A DNA stretch of 64,000 nt from Gnetum montanum (taxonomy: Eukaryota; Streptophyta; Gnetopsida; Gnetales; Gnetaceae), in assembly GCA_015680685.1 (NCBI GenBank), contig MNCI01016273.1, forward strand, positions 689,951 through 753,950, in the 5' to 3' direction. A program made the translations under genes and the position numbers. The notes below the pieces were generated by a model. That model was not told the DNA's origin, made no database searches, and saw only the letters and a program-made list of their open reading frames with translations. Shown here one piece after another: positions 22,650 through 36,100 of this stretch (position 1 is the first letter of the stretch; each line of letters starts with the position of its first letter).

Positions 22650-23265
22650 AAATAGTAGAAAGAGACCATTGAATTTTGCTATTGATGAATGAGCTATTTT
22701 AAAGATGGATTATGTAGGATAGATGATTACAAAGAATAAGGCAAGCCAAAAGTTCTTAAATAGTTATGATGGGTCTTTCAAGACCCTTGCTCATGTCAAC
22801 CTAGTTTCTTACAGCTTATAGGTGCCATTATATTTGGTAAAATAGCATTTAGTATTTCATGTTTTAATGCTAAAAAAGTTCATCCTAGGGGATTTTGATT
22901 CAACAAAATTAAGGTCCCATGAACCTCCAAGCATTGAGATAGTTAAAGGATGGTGGATTTATTCTATCATCAACATGCATATCATAGGTTACACTCAAGA
23001 TCAAAAGATTGAATTCTTGGAACATTGGAAGGATACATCCTCAGAGAGGGATACTTGGGAAGAATGTAAAGCTCTTAGGAATAAGTAGACTTTCATTATT
23101 AACTTCTACATAAAGAATCACATTAATTTTCCCTTGTGTATTGATAGAGCTAGCTAGCTTGAGGCAACTACTTTCCAATGAGAGTCATAGTGTAACTTAG
23201 GAAAAAAATTGATAGATGCATAACAAGTTGAATGGTTCCAAAGTGGTCCAAGATGGACCACTTCT

Positions 23266-24282
23266 AAGGGGTGGGAAATTGATGTATCTTCCCCTTTAGT
23301 TAAGGATTTTGGTGATTTCATAGGGAGGCTAGAATCTTAAGATCCTTACACATGCTAGTGATAGGCTATCACTAGGCTTGGAAAGTGGTTTCTCCAAGGT
23401 ACAAAAGAGTCTTCCATTGATTGTATAAGTGTCAACTATATACTCTTATTTTACAAATAGAGGTAGAGGATTGGTTCACATATCAAGTAAGTAGACTTCG
23501 CTCTAGGTACAAAGGTTAGTACAATATGCATGAAAAAGAGAAAAGCTTTTCTTCCTAAAATTTGATTGTTTGAAATTATCTAAGCCTTTATTAGATGTTA
23601 ATTTGAATTTTTCATTTTTAATTTATGATTGAATAATGCTAGTCTTTAGACCTTTCTATCTACAACTATCGAAAGGGCTTCTAGTTGTTTGAAGTTCCTT
23701 GATATTCATTAGGACTCTTTACATTCAAAAAAGTGTATGGACAAAGAATTAAGCTTCAAAAATGTTACTTATTGCATGGGTAGAAGAGTGTAAAAAAACA
23801 TGCCTTGTTAGTGAATTGAAGGTTTTTTTTATGGAGATCCTATCAGGTGCCATGATATTTTAACTATCACCAATAGAAGTATATGATCCAGATTCCTTTA
23901 TGAACCTTATCACAAGGTTATATAGGTGTGTTGGGAAAGCTTCACCTCCCTAGCTTAAGCCATCACCCATATCTTTAGAGTGGGGCTTAGGGTTAGATGT
24001 GTTAAGAGTAGGAACACATCTTAGCTCTCTAAGTGGATTAGTATTTTGTATGTGTTTCTTGTATGAGTATGCACATTTCATTGGTTTGGTTACTTATTCA
24101 TTTGCTTGTACCATATTTGATGCACCTCTAACAAAGGGATAATGGGTTTTATGATCCTATGATATGCTTATAGATCTTCTAAGCTTTGAGACATAGTCTG
24201 GCTTGACTTTGCCATTCCTCATTATTGCTCCTAGACTCTTGAGTTGTGCCAAATGATGTTTTTAAATGGTAGCATCATTACA
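23266..24282 (+). repeat. Purine tract and 3' LTR of element C
   Basis: AAGGGGTGGGAAAT (23266-23279) is followed by an LTR starting TGATGTATC at 23280 and ending ATTACA at 24282, about 1.0 kb. The second half matches 17959-18404; a TTATATAGG box lies near 23917. Confidence 0.75.
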
Positions 24283-25975
24283 TTGTATATATGGTATGAT
24301 AATACCTACAATTGATGATTCCTATGCAATTACAAGTAACACCATCCTCCATACCCACATTAATTCATTTCCAATTAATGCATAATGTATAAAAAAGAAA
24401 AATACCACTAAAGAACTTTTCTAATTAAAGCATGAAAAAATGAACATAGTAGTCATAATATCTATGGAAGTACTAAGTTTTACATGCATATCAAAACCTC
24501 ACATACCTAGTAATTAATAAAAAGCATGAGGCCTAACACCTCTCTCAATCTTCATCACTTAATAGATAAGAAACAAGATACTCAAGAGCTTCTCTCAATG
24601 CTCAATGGACTCATTCATTTACCTCCATAACTCTCCCTTAGCTCCAACAAATTCTAATTATGGTAAAAATCTTCTAATATATCTTTGTTGGCTCTTTAAA
24701 TAGTAGCTACATCAAAATCATATTTTTTATGCATAGTACTTAAAAAAAACTTTGATAGGTTGTTACAAGTGACTTGCACCTACTCATAATTCTTATGTGG
24801 TTGTGACCTAGTAAAGGTTGTAGACTACTCATAGTTCTAACTACAACAAAATCTTGAGAAGCACCTTTGCATAATGCAAAGGATGTTGTACGTTGAAGCA
24901 CCTTGTAACTCCTTTAAGCTATGATAGTGTATGGATTGCACTACCCCATAGTTAAAATTTTATGAGATAACCCAAGGCCAACTCTAATTCTTAGTATGAG
25001 GGACTATGTATGCAACCTCCAATATTTTTTTTGGGTGATCTACCAACCCTTTATGATGCTTTTTCAAGATGATTGTGGTCCTAAGGTTACATTTTGGAAT
25101 ACACACCTTCCTATTCTTAAAGAGAATATCATTTTAAATGTGGTAATCCCTCCATTGGTTAGGTGTCCTGATTAAAAAATTATTGAAATCCTTCCAAACC
25201 TACTCAAAAGCAACATCATCATTATACAAAGAAAAAAAAATCATTCATAGCTTCTACTTATAGAGAAATAAACTTCACAACATGCACTTTTGATGGTGTA
25301 TTAGTTGTTACATTACTCTTTCTAATTTTGTGCTTTAAAACAAAATGAAACTCTTTCAATTGGTTCAATCACTTCATGTATTTAGCACTCAACTTCATTT
25401 AGGAATTTAAGAAGTGAAGTGCTTTATGAATAGTTATCCATAATAATTATTTAAAGAATAAAGAATATGCCTTTTTACTTAGGACAATATCCTTCTAATT
25501 GCTAGGTTTTAGTGACATATATTAATACCATAGCAAATTAGACCTTTTAAAAGTTAAGGTTGAGTGGCTATTGATTGTTGACTTCATCCGAGTTTGAATA
25601 CCTCCAAATAGCTTTAGTTGGAAGGGTAAAACTTAGTAGAGCTTATGGTCTAAAATGGATTTTATTCTTCATTCAATAACTAAAATGATTTATTGTAAAT
25701 ATTACGAGTTTAATGCTTTCATTGCTTTATTTAATTGAACAAAATTTGAGATACTTTAACAAATGTTTATCCAAAACATACAGTTGATTGTGTGAAAGTA
25801 ATGCTATGATATAATGTAAAATGCTAAGTTCACAGAAGAAGAAAAAATTAAAAAGATAGAATTAACAAATTTTCTAATTTCTATCTATGAGAAATTATTG
25901 AGTTCTTAGCATTTTATACATCTAAACATGAAAATAGAAGTTTTTTACTAAGTACTAAAAATAGCTCAAAACATC
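24283..25975 (-). mobile_element. Fragment of a minus-strand chromovirus (RNase H to integrase)
   Basis: Reading leftward from about 25480: LSAKYMKWLNQLKEFHFVL (Trp read through a TGA), then HKIRKSNVTTNT, the end of RNase H. Near 25080-25180: FKNRKVCIPKCNLRTTII followed by KKHHKGLVDH, the start of the integrase zinc domain. All frames are broken. I recognise nothing in 24283-24900, and only weak RNase H text in 25480-25700. Confidence 0.65.
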
Positions 25976-25979
25976 TACT

Positions 25980-27360
25980 TATTGTTATACCTACATTTTT
26001 GGTGTTTTAGCAAAATAAATAAGTACAAGTATAATATTCCTAAGCTTCTTGTAGCATTAGCATCACCAAGGAGAACACTATAGAAAAAACTATCACCAAA
26101 AGTACTATGACCTTCTACAAGCTCCCAATGATGGTCCCTAATCATCCCCAAGATAACATACATTAGTTTTGACACTTTCAATATCCTTTGGAGGTTTTAA
26201 ATGATGTGTTTTACCTAAGTGATACTCATCCAACATCATCTATATCATAATAACACCATTACCAATAACATTTTGGGCTTCTACAAGTTCCCAACAACTA
26301 GCCCACATCATCCCTAGGGTGATGGACATTAGTTGCATAGAGCTCAAGAAGCTTGGATAAATATGTTTTACTAAGGGTATGCTAGGTTACATTGCAATTA
26401 ACATCACCTATATTTTGGAGTTCAAAAACTCACTTCTACATCACTAGTCCACATCATCCATAGAGTGGTGGAAATAAGTTTCAATAGTTTCAAAGAGCTC
26501 AAGATGCTTGGATCAACATGTTGTGCTAAGGATATTCTAATAATGCTAGCATCAATGTCACCTACATTTTGAGGTCTAAAATCCCACCTTTGGATCATGT
26601 TTTGGACCTTTTTAGACTTTCAACAACTAGTCCACATCATCCCTTAGTAATAAGCATTGGTTTTGGTAATTTGAAAGATATTAGAAGGAATGGATCAATA
26701 GTTTTTATTAAGGGTATGCTAAGTAATGCTGGCATCAGCATCACCCAACATCCCCTATATTTTTGGGATCTAAAAACTAGTTCTAGATCATGTTTTGGGG
26801 TGAAATCTCTTGACAACTAGCCTACATCATACATAGGAAAATGGGCATTAGTTTAGTTAGTTTTAGAGAGCTTAGAAGGCTTGGATCAATATTTTATGTT
26901 AAGGGTATGCTAGGTGATGCTAACATCCACATCATCCAACATCTCCTATATTTTGGGTTTGAAAAACCCATCTCTTGATCATGTTTTGGGCTTCTACAAT
27001 CTCCTAACAACTAGCCCACATCATCTCCAAGGTGATAGATAATAGTTTTAATAGTTTTGACAATCTTAAGGGGTCTAAATTAGCATGTTTTCTAAGGGTA
27101 TTCTTGGTGATATTAGTGTTTGATTCATCTAGTGTCATCTAATGTAGTACCTAGAAAGTCACATTTGGATCATGTTTTGGGCTCTTAAAGGTTCTTAGAA
27201 GACATTTCAGGTCATAACCCAACATATGAACATCAATTTAAGTAACCATGGTAACTTCAGGAGGTAAAAATTTTAAGTGTTTAATAGGTGATGTTGATGG
27301 CAGCATCAGCATCATCCATCAAGCATCACCTCTATGTCACCATCCTAAAACTTACATTTG
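25980..27360. repeat. Degenerate tandem array, about 185-bp unit, six to seven copies
   Basis: The mark 'agcccacatcatcc' and relatives recurs at about 26133, 26301, 26447, 26630, 26820 and 27014, intervals of 146-194. Each unit also has 'ggatcatgttttgggct', 'gcttggatcaacatgt' and 'aagggtatgctaggtgatgc'. Divergence is high and units vary in length. No coding function is seen. Confidence 0.85.
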
Positions 27361-27567
27361 GACCTCAATTTCAATTTCTCAAAATATAGATGACTTATCT
27401 ACATTAGTTTAAGCATGAATGATGACAATTTTAGACATCTTTAAAAATTTTCGTAAATTATAATATAATTTTTCTGGTTAGTCAGCTAACACTAACATTG
27501 ACAAAAATGTCACTAGCTTTATTCTAATCATAGTACTTACCTTTTAATGAATGTCAAAGATTCCCAT

Positions 27568-28402
27568 TGATGAGGCCACATTTACATAGTGTACCCCATT
27601 GACAGGGCCACGTTGATGCAGCCCTAGGGTAAAAACTATAAATACGAGCTGACCAACCACATTTATGATATAGAATTCTTGTCATAGTACTAGATCTCTT
27701 ATAGTTTGTTTATTTGAGAGTTAAAATATTTTTCTAAGTGCCCATAGTAGGAGCTAGAAAGTTTATAAATCTTTATTTGAGCACTATTGTACTTGAACAC
27801 ACTAGTGTGAACAATAATAAAGACAATCTTCTTGATCAAACCTTGTAGCACTTGGATTAGATTAATGATTTATTTATGCATTCAATTTTTTATTAATTAT
27901 GAAATTAATTAAGATAAATTAGGTTTTGAGTGATTGATCAATTAATTAAGCTAAATAGATTAATCACATAAGTATATTTTCTTGGTAACCCTAGCAGTGT
28001 TATTGCTTGGTTCACCCAATAGCGTAGCACTTAGTAATCCCAATAGTGGGTACATGGGCTCAGAACGTGTATGGCAAGTGGGACTGGAAGTTTATGTTAG
28101 GACTAGTTAGACATTAGTTAATTAATTAGATCTTAGTAGTATTAAATCATCTTATTTTTATATTTCAACACCACAAAACCTAAAAACATAAAACCATAAA
28201 AATCATATACCTCAATTACACTTAACCATATAATGTACATCACAAGTGTAATTTTGAAGACAACAAATGACCTTAAGGCAAGGTTCATTACCTAGATGAC
28301 TAGTATACTAGAGAACATAGAGTCCTTGGAATTTGACTAGATCGTGCATGAATGCTTTGTGATTCATATGGTTCAGTGTAGGGCTACCTTCATCGATCAT
28401 CA
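27568..28402 (+). repeat. 5' LTR of Athila-like copy B
   Basis: TGATGAGGCC to GATCATCA, about 835 bp; TATAAATA at 27637-27644. The left boundary rests on similarity to the other LTR starts and is less certain than the right one, which abuts the primer site. Confidence 0.75.
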
Positions 28403-28403
28403 T

Positions 28404-28422
28404 TGGCATTGTTATTGGGGAC
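28404..28422 (+). promoter_or_regulatory. Primer binding site of copy B (Athila type)
   Basis: TGGCATTGTTATTGGGGAC equals the known Athila primer site TGGCGCCGTTGCCGGGGAC with four C/G-to-T/A changes, most at CpG positions. It is one base from the LTR end. Confidence 0.8.
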
Positions 28423-28558
28423 TCAGTTTCTTTGAAACATGTGCTATCTAGGTTTAGTGAATACCATTAATATCGTTGTACGAACCTTAAGATCTATATC
28501 ATTCTCGCTATACATAGAATTATAAAAAGCACATTGATGTTTTATTTTATATTGTAAA

Positions 28559-30330
28559 ATGTCTTCTTCTTCTCGTAGGAATGAGGATAAAAAACCACCT
28601 ATCCCTCAAGAATGTAAGATAGTATATACTCATCCTGATGAGTATGTACCTGACTTCACTTTCATATTGCATCAAGATGAATAGATGCGATGGTGATACA
28701 TGGAGGGAAACATTGTATTACATCCTGATTGATCTATGCTAGGGAAGCTAACTCAAACTCTTAAAAATTTAGGCATCTCAAATCTTCAAGAGGAATATGT
28801 TGTGCATGGCTTTGACACTCAAGACTATCATCCCACGGAAATACAACACAAGTGAGATTGATACCAAGAGAAGCAATGTGAACTTGTAAAGGAGAAACAT
28901 TTCTCTAATCCCTTGTTCTTACTATACTAAATTGATAATGAGGATCCTCTCTCTAGGGGTTCTCAACATAGAGATTCTCCATCCCTCGTTAGTGTCGATG
29001 AGGGTGTGGCCCTAAACATACAACCACTATTCACAAACTAGGTTCAAAGAAAAATGATGGTCAAGGCAAGAACTCATGTAAACATCATAAAGAAAAGGAA
29101 TGTAAGGATCATGGTTGTGATAAGCTAGGTGGTGGTGGACATCATAGTGGTGGTGATAGTTCACCTTCCTCTCCATCTTCTTCATTTGATTCCAAGCATT
29201 CCCCTTCATCTTCTAGTTCTAATAGAAGTTATCGAAGGAACAATTGTGATGAAGGTGATGAGTGGGATAATAATGATTGATGATGAAGGTAGAAATTATC
29301 ATAGGCATCATGAGTACAATGATGATGATGATGAACCTTTGGTAGCCACTTGAATTATGATCAACACTATAGATGCTATTAAGATTCCAACTAGGCATGT
29401 GAAAGAAAGCTAGATCAAGCACTTAGACATGAACAATATCCCATAATTTTAGGGGGGATACAACTCTAATCTGTAGAATCATCTAAAAGCATTTTAGGAT
29501 GCCTGTGCCTTACAAAAGATTGAAAATAAGTGGAAAAAACTAAAGCTTTTCTTCCAAACACTCATCAAGGAGGTAGAAGACTAGTACTGGTCATTGGAAC
29601 CAGAATCCATTTGCAGATGGAGTACCGTGCTAGAGCTATTCAATGATAAGTACCAAACATACTCCAGAGTGTCTAATCTGAGAAGGCAAATCCAAGGTTG
29701 GAAATAGGGAACACATGAATGATTGGATTCCACCATGGGTAGATACTATTCTCTCTTACATTGATGCCCTAGCCATGGTTATTCTCAGAGGGAACAACTT
29801 CATCATATCATAGATTAGCTTAGAGCTAAAACTAGAAGAACTCTTGGGGTTTACACCCAAGGAAGATTATCCAACTTAAGAGCTCATTAGATCAAAAAGT
29901 TGATAAAGTAGGTAGCGAAAGAAGAAGGTGAATTGCAAAAAAGGAATAGTGTAGAAGAGTATAATAAGGACCCTTCCATCAAAAAAAGAGAGGTTTGATT
30001 TTGTGAAGAGGAGGATGCACCACTTGATGAAGTCGTAAAAAGAAGGTTAACAAATTATGGGACTCTTTGGATGAAAAATTCCAAATTGCTATGAAAATCA
30101 CTAAAGAATCCAAAGAGCAGAATAGTGATCGTAATCATAGGAAACGTAAAGAAGTTGAATGTGCCTATCAACGAGGTAAGGGTAAGGCTGTTGTAGTAGA
30201 AGAAGTTGTAGAAACTAACTCTGATGATGATATTGGTTGTGACATTTGTCAATATAAACATCCTAAGGGATGATGCCCTGTTGTGTCACACTTACAAGAG
30301 TCTAGGATGTATGAACTAAATTCTCAACTA
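28559..30330 (+). pseudogene. Gag of Athila-like copy B
   Basis: Starts MSSSSRRNEDKKPPIPQE at 28559 and is readable in pieces. A capsid-like core lies near 29480-29720 (KLFFQTLIKEVED, VLELFNDKYQTYSRVSNLRRQI). A lysine/glutamate-rich segment (30067-30273) ends in CDICQYKHPKG, a degenerate zinc-binding motif. Stops and shifts are frequent. Confidence 0.7.
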
Positions 30331-31900
30331 TTAAGGAGGTAAGCACCTAGAAGATAATCTTATCCTTAAGGCAATCCAAGGTAGTTCCACTAGCAAGAAT
30401 AGGCTTATTATCCAAGTGGAGCTTCACCACAACTGTACAAGTAATACTAGCAGTGGTAGCAACCATAGTTGTGGGGGATGCCACCACCAAGGCAGCATTA
30501 TGCTTATAGGTTGCTAAATCCTTATGGGTACTATGTTCAGCAAGTCATTTCTCCTTGAAGCTCTACAAGTCACACTTCATTACAACATCACTATTATCCC
30601 CCAAAATATCATCGAAACCATTCATCATCTACTCGGGGGGAGAATCCATATCCATATCATCCTTGACATCTGTTTGCACATATCCCTTTTCCCTCTACCA
30701 AGTTACCTCTTACTTCATTTATGCAAGGTAAAATTCCCCCATAGCCACATCAATGAAATGCTATGAGGACTATAAACTTGCAACTAGACTGCCCTCACAA
30801 CCTAATGTGGCCAATCTTCTTGTATCTCTAGCTGCCTCATCCTCTACATCAAATACATTTCCCTTCGAACCAAATGTTACCTAAGATCCAAACTGTAATG
30901 TTAACCAATGTTGTTTCCAATTGGATTAAGGCTAGCATTCGTCCTACAAAGAGAGCTAACCTTGGAAGGCCTGTTATTTACTTGAAGATCACCGAACATG
31001 AACCGTGCAAGGCTCTTCTTGATTCTGGTTCTAGAGGTAATCTCATATCGCTTGACATGTACAAGGCTTGAAACCTTCCACCTCTTAAGAATAGTAGCAT
31101 CAGTTTAGAATTGGTAGATTAGTTAATCACTATCCCTTTGGGGTTAGTAGAGGACATTGTAACCATAGTTTGTGGGTGGTCTTACCCTGTTGATTTCCTA
31201 GTGATCAAGGTTAAAAATTGCAAGGGTGACTTTCCTATCATCATGGGACATGCATGGTTAAGTATTGTGGATGTAAGAATGGGCATTAGAGACCTCTCCT
31301 TTGAGATTTTCAAGGAGAATAAATTTGGAAAAATGGAGAAGAAGCACATTCCATGCATCATGTACAGTGATAATAGGTGAAATTTCATCCAGAAACTCTA
31401 GTCTGTTAAAAGCACATCCATTAAAGCATGCAATCAGTGTGCATACGAAATAGAAATACAAAAGTGCTTGTATGCAACAACCACAAAATAGGAGGGCACC
31501 CAGTGGCTTATAACTAATTTTAATAGTAGCACATTATGCATGAAACCAACTGAGAACCTAACATGTGTGTATGTCAAAGGCATGAATGAACTCAAGCAAG
31601 TTCAACACCAACTCTCTAATGATGAAATTGCTGATACTTGTTTGGGAGAGTTGGAAATCCTTGAAAATTTTAAACAGAAGCCCTTAGAATTAAAAGTTTT
31701 ACTAGCTAACATGGAATTTGCATTTTTAAATAATGGTAAGCTAGTCATAATCAATGCCAAAATTGCTCTTGCACAAAAAGAAAAGCTGTTAATAGTGGTT
31801 AACAAATGGCCAATACCCTTTACTTGGTCATATCATAAACTAACTGGAATTGATCCCAGGATATGCCAACATTGCATTTACACTAACCTGACCATGATGC
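30331..31900 (+). pseudogene. Protease region of Athila-like copy B
   Basis: From 30874: LGRPVIYLKITEHEPCKALLDSGSRGNLISLDMY, with the aspartic protease site LDSG intact. 31138-31380 continues with DFPIIMGHAWLS, the flap-to-C-terminal part. 31540-31905 is the linker to RT, ending SYHKLTGIDPRICQH, which is typical just before RT. 30331-30870 has no clear coding similarity. Confidence 0.8.
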
Positions 31901-32790
31901 TATGAAGGTAGCTATAGAGCTGATTGAACTCCAAATTGAAGGAAATTGTCAAGGAGGAAATAAAACGACTCCTCAAGATAGGGTTCATCTATCCCATTGC
32001 AGATAATGAGTGGGTTAGCCTGCTTGTAATTGTACTAAAGAAAGGTGGCAAGTGATAGGTCTGTATTGACTTTAGGCTATTGAACATGGCTACATTAAAA
32101 GATCATTTCCCATTGCCATTTGTTGATTAGGTGTTGGACACTATCTCTGAGCATTACTATTATAGCTTTTTGGATGGTTATAGTGGCTATAACCAAATCT
32201 AGATTACGCTAGAGGACCAGGCCAAGGCAACATTCATGAGTTCCTGGGGGAATTTTGCATATTGTAAGATGAATTTTGGTCTATGCAATGCTCTTGCAAC
32301 ATTTCAACACCTAGTCCTTAGCATTTTTTAGTAGCAAATTGGTAGTGGTATGGAAGTCTTCATGGATGACTTCTCCACCTATGGAGCTACATTTGAGCAA
32401 GTCTTGCACCATCTTGGGCAAGTACTAAAATGATGCATGGAAATGAATCTATAGCTTAATTGGAAAAAGAGCCACCTCATGGTCCAAAAATGCATTATAC
32501 TGGGGCATAGAATTAATGAAGTAGGGATTGAGGTAGACCTTGAAAAAATAAGGCTCATCTAAGGAATAACCTATTAACTAGAAATCATGAAAGACATTCA
32601 ATCATTCCTTGGACACATTGGCTACTATCGGTGATTCATAGAGAATTTCTATAAGATTGCAAAATTGTTGGTAGATCTTACAAGGAAAGATGCACCTGTC
32701 ATCTAGACTAAGGAATGTGAACTTGCATTCTAGCAATTAAAGGAGAAACTCATAGTTAGATGACGAATGCATCTAACTATGCCATGAGAG
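31901..32790 (+). pseudogene. Reverse transcriptase of Athila-like copy B
   Basis: Pieces in order: VKEEIKRLLKIGFIYPI, CIDFRLLNMATLKDHFPLPF, FLDGYSGYNQI, MNFGLCNALATFQ and the intact catalytic box VFMDDFSTYG (FMDD at 32359-32370), then LGHRINEVGIEVDLEKI and IQSFLGHIGYYR. Stops interrupt at several former Gln, Trp and Arg codons. Confidence 0.85.
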
Positions 32791-33300
32791 TCATGCTCAT
32801 GTAGTTGGATGATAAGAAACATCCATACTACATCCACTACATGAACCAAAGCATTGTGGAAGCACAATTAAATTACATCACCATCAAGAAAGAACTAATG
32901 GTAGTGACGTATGATCTTGAAAAGTTCAGGCACTATGTGCTCGACTACAAAGTATTTGTGCACATGGACCATAGTGTAATCTGCTTCCTTATGAACAATC
33001 CAACAGTGAGCCCTCGTATCATATAGTGACTTGTGATCTTGTAGGAATTTGATCTCATAATTGTAGATTGGAAAGGGACTGAGAATGTGGTTGCTGACCA
33101 CCTCTCTCAATTAAGATGGGATAACAAAGAGGAGGAGAGCCCAATCTTTGATCAATTTCTAGATGAACTCCTATTTACTACTATAATAAATGAAAAAATG
33201 CCTGTAGAAACAAAATGGTATGATGACATCCTCACTTATCTTCTCACTCAAGAGATGCCACAAGATATTGACTTTAGAAAGAAGCAATAGTTTCTTCATC
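32791..33300 (+). pseudogene. RNase H of Athila-like copy B
   Basis: 32805-33026 reads HPYYIHYMNQSIVEAQLNY followed by TIKKELMVVTYDLEKFRHY; 33087 onward gives VADHLSQL, the end of the domain. The open frame to 33290 is the spacer before integrase. Confidence 0.8.
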
Positions 33301-34457
33301 AAGCCAAGGAAATCAATGGACATATTTACAAGGTGTATGCCAATGGCCTAGTATGTTGGTGTTTTCTTGATGTAGATTAACTACACATTCTATAGGATGC
33401 TCAAAAAGGCCTTTGTGAAGGCCACTATACAGGGAGGCACATAACCATAAAAATCCCGATGGCAAGATACTATTGGCCCGAAATCTTCATCGACGTCCAC
33501 CAGTTTATCTGATCTTGTAAATGCTACCAACGAGATGGTGGGATGACCACACGAGTGGAGGGTCCTCAATAGTGGATTCAACCACTAAAGCCATTTGATA
33601 TTTGGGGCATAGACTTTATGAATTCCATCACACCCATGTCTAATAGAAAAGCATATGTTATCATAGTAGTTGACTACTATACCAAATGGGCAGAAGTAGA
33701 GGCCGTCACTAACTATACATCATCCACTGCTACTAGATTTATACAACAAACTATGGTAAATAGGTTTGGTATGCCACATGCATTGATTTTTGACAATGAA
33801 TCCCATTTCATAGGTGCCAAATTTCAAAAGTTAATGCAATGCTTGGGGGCTAAACATAAATTAACAACACCTTACCACCCCTAAGCTAGTGGCCAAGTTG
33901 AAGTCTCTAACAAGGAGATTACAAAAATCTTAACAAGAATAGTAAGTAAATATAGGAAATATTAGAGCACAAAATGCAATGATGTCCTCTAGGTCTACCG
34001 CTCAACATGGAAACTTCCTATAGGCTATTCTCCCTATGAGTTGGTGTATAGAAAACTTCCAACACTACCAATTCAATCTAAGCTCCATACACTTTCAACA
34101 ACCTATGACTTAGACCTTGACCTGAGTCTAGCATAAACATTACGATTAATCAACCTAAATGTGCTAGATGAGAACCAATTAGTGGTCCTATCTTTGATTG
34201 AAGTGCACAAGGCATACAAGAAAACACAACATGACCTTAGAATAAGAAAAGTAAAATTCCAATCTAGTGATAAGGTTCTCTATTGGAACCCCACACACAT
34301 ACCTTAGAAAAGAAAATTCTAAACATTGTGGAAGGGACCTTATATAATTGATGAAACTTTTCCCTTTGGGGCCATGTTAATTTACAAACCTGATAGTCCA
34401 AATAAAAAGCAGTTGATCAACTTCCAACAAATAAAGCTTTTCCATGAGCCCAAGTAA
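33301..34457 (+). pseudogene. Integrase of Athila-like copy B
   Basis: The zinc domain shows GHYTGRHITIKIPMARYYWP and SCKCYQRDGG (33417-33545). The core is open at 33618-33884, with YVIIVVDYYTKWAEVEAV, then HALIFDNESHFIGAKF and TTPYHP, giving two of the three catalytic acids. The C-terminal part has KLPIGYSPYELVYRK (near 34010) and ends NFQQIKLFHEPK near 34456. Confidence 0.85.
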
Positions 34458-36100
34458 TTCAAATCAATGAATTACCCATTGGACGAATAATCATGCTCAA
34501 TTTTTTGGATTCCCTCCTTTCAACCAAGTCATGGGGAAGATGGCCATCCATGCTAATCATCCATATGGATACTTAGTTTTTCTATTTTCTATTTCACACA
34601 TTTTTATCTTTATAGTTAGTTAGTTTACAATTTTTTTGATTTTAAATCTTTTTCCTACTTCACATCATTTTTGTTTTACAAAATAGTTAGTACATTTAAA
34701 TCTTTCTTGAATATTTTATATTTTCTTATATATTATACACTTTTTTGTTTGAGTGTCATTTTCAACTTTTTCTAATAAAAGTACTTTGTACCAACAAGAC
34801 ACAGTGGTATTGTGACTACTATTGATGATGGTTTATGCTTAATGTTTTGTTTGCTAATGTCTAGGTTTTATTTTTGAATTTTTATATTAATGGCTTAGTC
34901 ATGGTTTCCTTTTCATGGTTACAGGTAGTGAGTCTATGACATCCATCGATCCACCAAATCTATGGTTTTCCTTGTTCTTGAAGTTTGAGGTCCCTTCCAT
35001 TAAAGAAACTCTTAATGAATTAATGACCTTAGTAGTTTTTAGAATTGGAAAGGATTTGAAGGTTTGAAAAGGGCATGACTTCAAGGGGACTCGATACTCT
35101 TTGTGCTCTTCTACTTACTCGGATGCTTGGGTGTTTTCATGGACTTCTTACTGCTCCATGTTGACCAATAATAAGAAGTTCAATAAAGTATTTGCATGGT
35201 GTGGTTCCCATAAAAAAATAAATAAAAACAAAATAAAAATAATTAAAAAAAGAAAAAAAATGATGAGAATTCAAAGCACATCCCTTCAATAAATAAACGA
35301 GCTACAAGCACTAGATATGGGACTAGAAAGACATGTTGCACATGCCTAAAGGTCCCCTCTAACCAAGGCCCTCTCTTACTTCTTGCTTCCCTTTTCTTTT
35401 ATTTATGGAGTGGTGGTTTTTTGTGGGCTCACTCTTATGTCTTGAAGGGATGGATTAGTCTTAAAGTGTCGATGCAAAGTCATTGAAAGTGGTTGGTTTT
35501 GGTTTGGACTAAGGATGGATCTTTTCAGGTCATTCTAAACACACAATTCCACAAGGGACTTCTTATGACCTTAATTCGGGATTCCATTCTACCTTCTACA
35601 TCATCCACCTATGCTTATTGTAATTCACCTCATTGCCGATGTTCGTGTTCTTGACTCTATGTCTTGGTCTGAAGTACTTGAATTCTTAGGTAGCATCTTC
35701 TGGGTTTCGGTCCTTAACTTCTATTGACCATTAATCACCTTTGGGGCCCACAGACTTCTTGGTTGAGGTTATGTAAGGGAAAATAAGGCATGTGCCTATT
35801 ATGGAGAGGATCCACTTTTCATATCCTTTGGTTGGGTTCATTAAGTACCTTAACCTTAGGCATTCTCGTAATTAGAATCTTTTGTACACCCATCTTTAGC
35901 ATCAAACCATGTGTTCCTTTATAAATTTTTCTTAATAAACATATTCTCCATTGAATTTTTGAATTTTTGAGCTTTCAAAGACCCTCTTTAATGATTTTAT
36001 CATATTATTGGCTTTTTTGGAACTCCATGAACCCCAATTTCATTAAAACATTCCTAATATTTTTTGAGAAATTCAAGTTTGAAATTTTTGCCAATGGGCC
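34458..36100 (+). other. Noncoding tail of Athila-like copy B
   Basis: Homologous to 1 to about 1270. No env-like frame is seen. A purine-rich run of A with few other bases (35210-35270) stands where copy A has its poly-A run near 670. Confidence 0.65.

Larger units (their letters stand above)
20761..23088 (+). pseudogene. Integrase with chromodomain, element C, split by a solo LTR
   Basis: The zinc-binding N-terminus is faint. The core shows ISMDFITGLPKIQGF near 21200 and HYFGLPSSIV near 21350. The frame is interrupted at 21780-22644 by an inserted LTR and resumes with NSRKRPLNFAIDE-like text. The end, open from 22867 to 23088, has VFHVLMLKKF followed by a chromodomain-like segment with EFLEHWKDTSSERDTWEE. 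Confidence 0.75.
17959..24282 (+). mobile_element. Decayed chromovirus (Ty3/gypsy), element C
   Basis: A plus-strand element with a truncated 5' LTR (17959-18404), primer site, protease, RT, RNase H, integrase, chromodomain, purine tract and 3' LTR (23280-24282). Stops are so frequent that hardly any piece exceeds 80 codons. A solo LTR (21780-22644) was inserted later into its integrase. RT and integrase text resemble element 1, so the two are related families. Confidence 0.8.

Noticed and set aside
26569-26820. 83-codon plus-strand frame
   Set aside because: Falls entirely inside the degenerate tandem array and is not kept open in neighbouring units.
25980-27360. CRISPR-like reading of the repeat array
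   Set aside because: Units are long, degenerate and without constant short repeats and unique spacers; the plant nuclear context also excludes it.
29027-29422. His/Asp-rich frames on both strands
   Set aside because: Produced by imperfect gatgatgat repeats inside the decayed gag; not separate genes.
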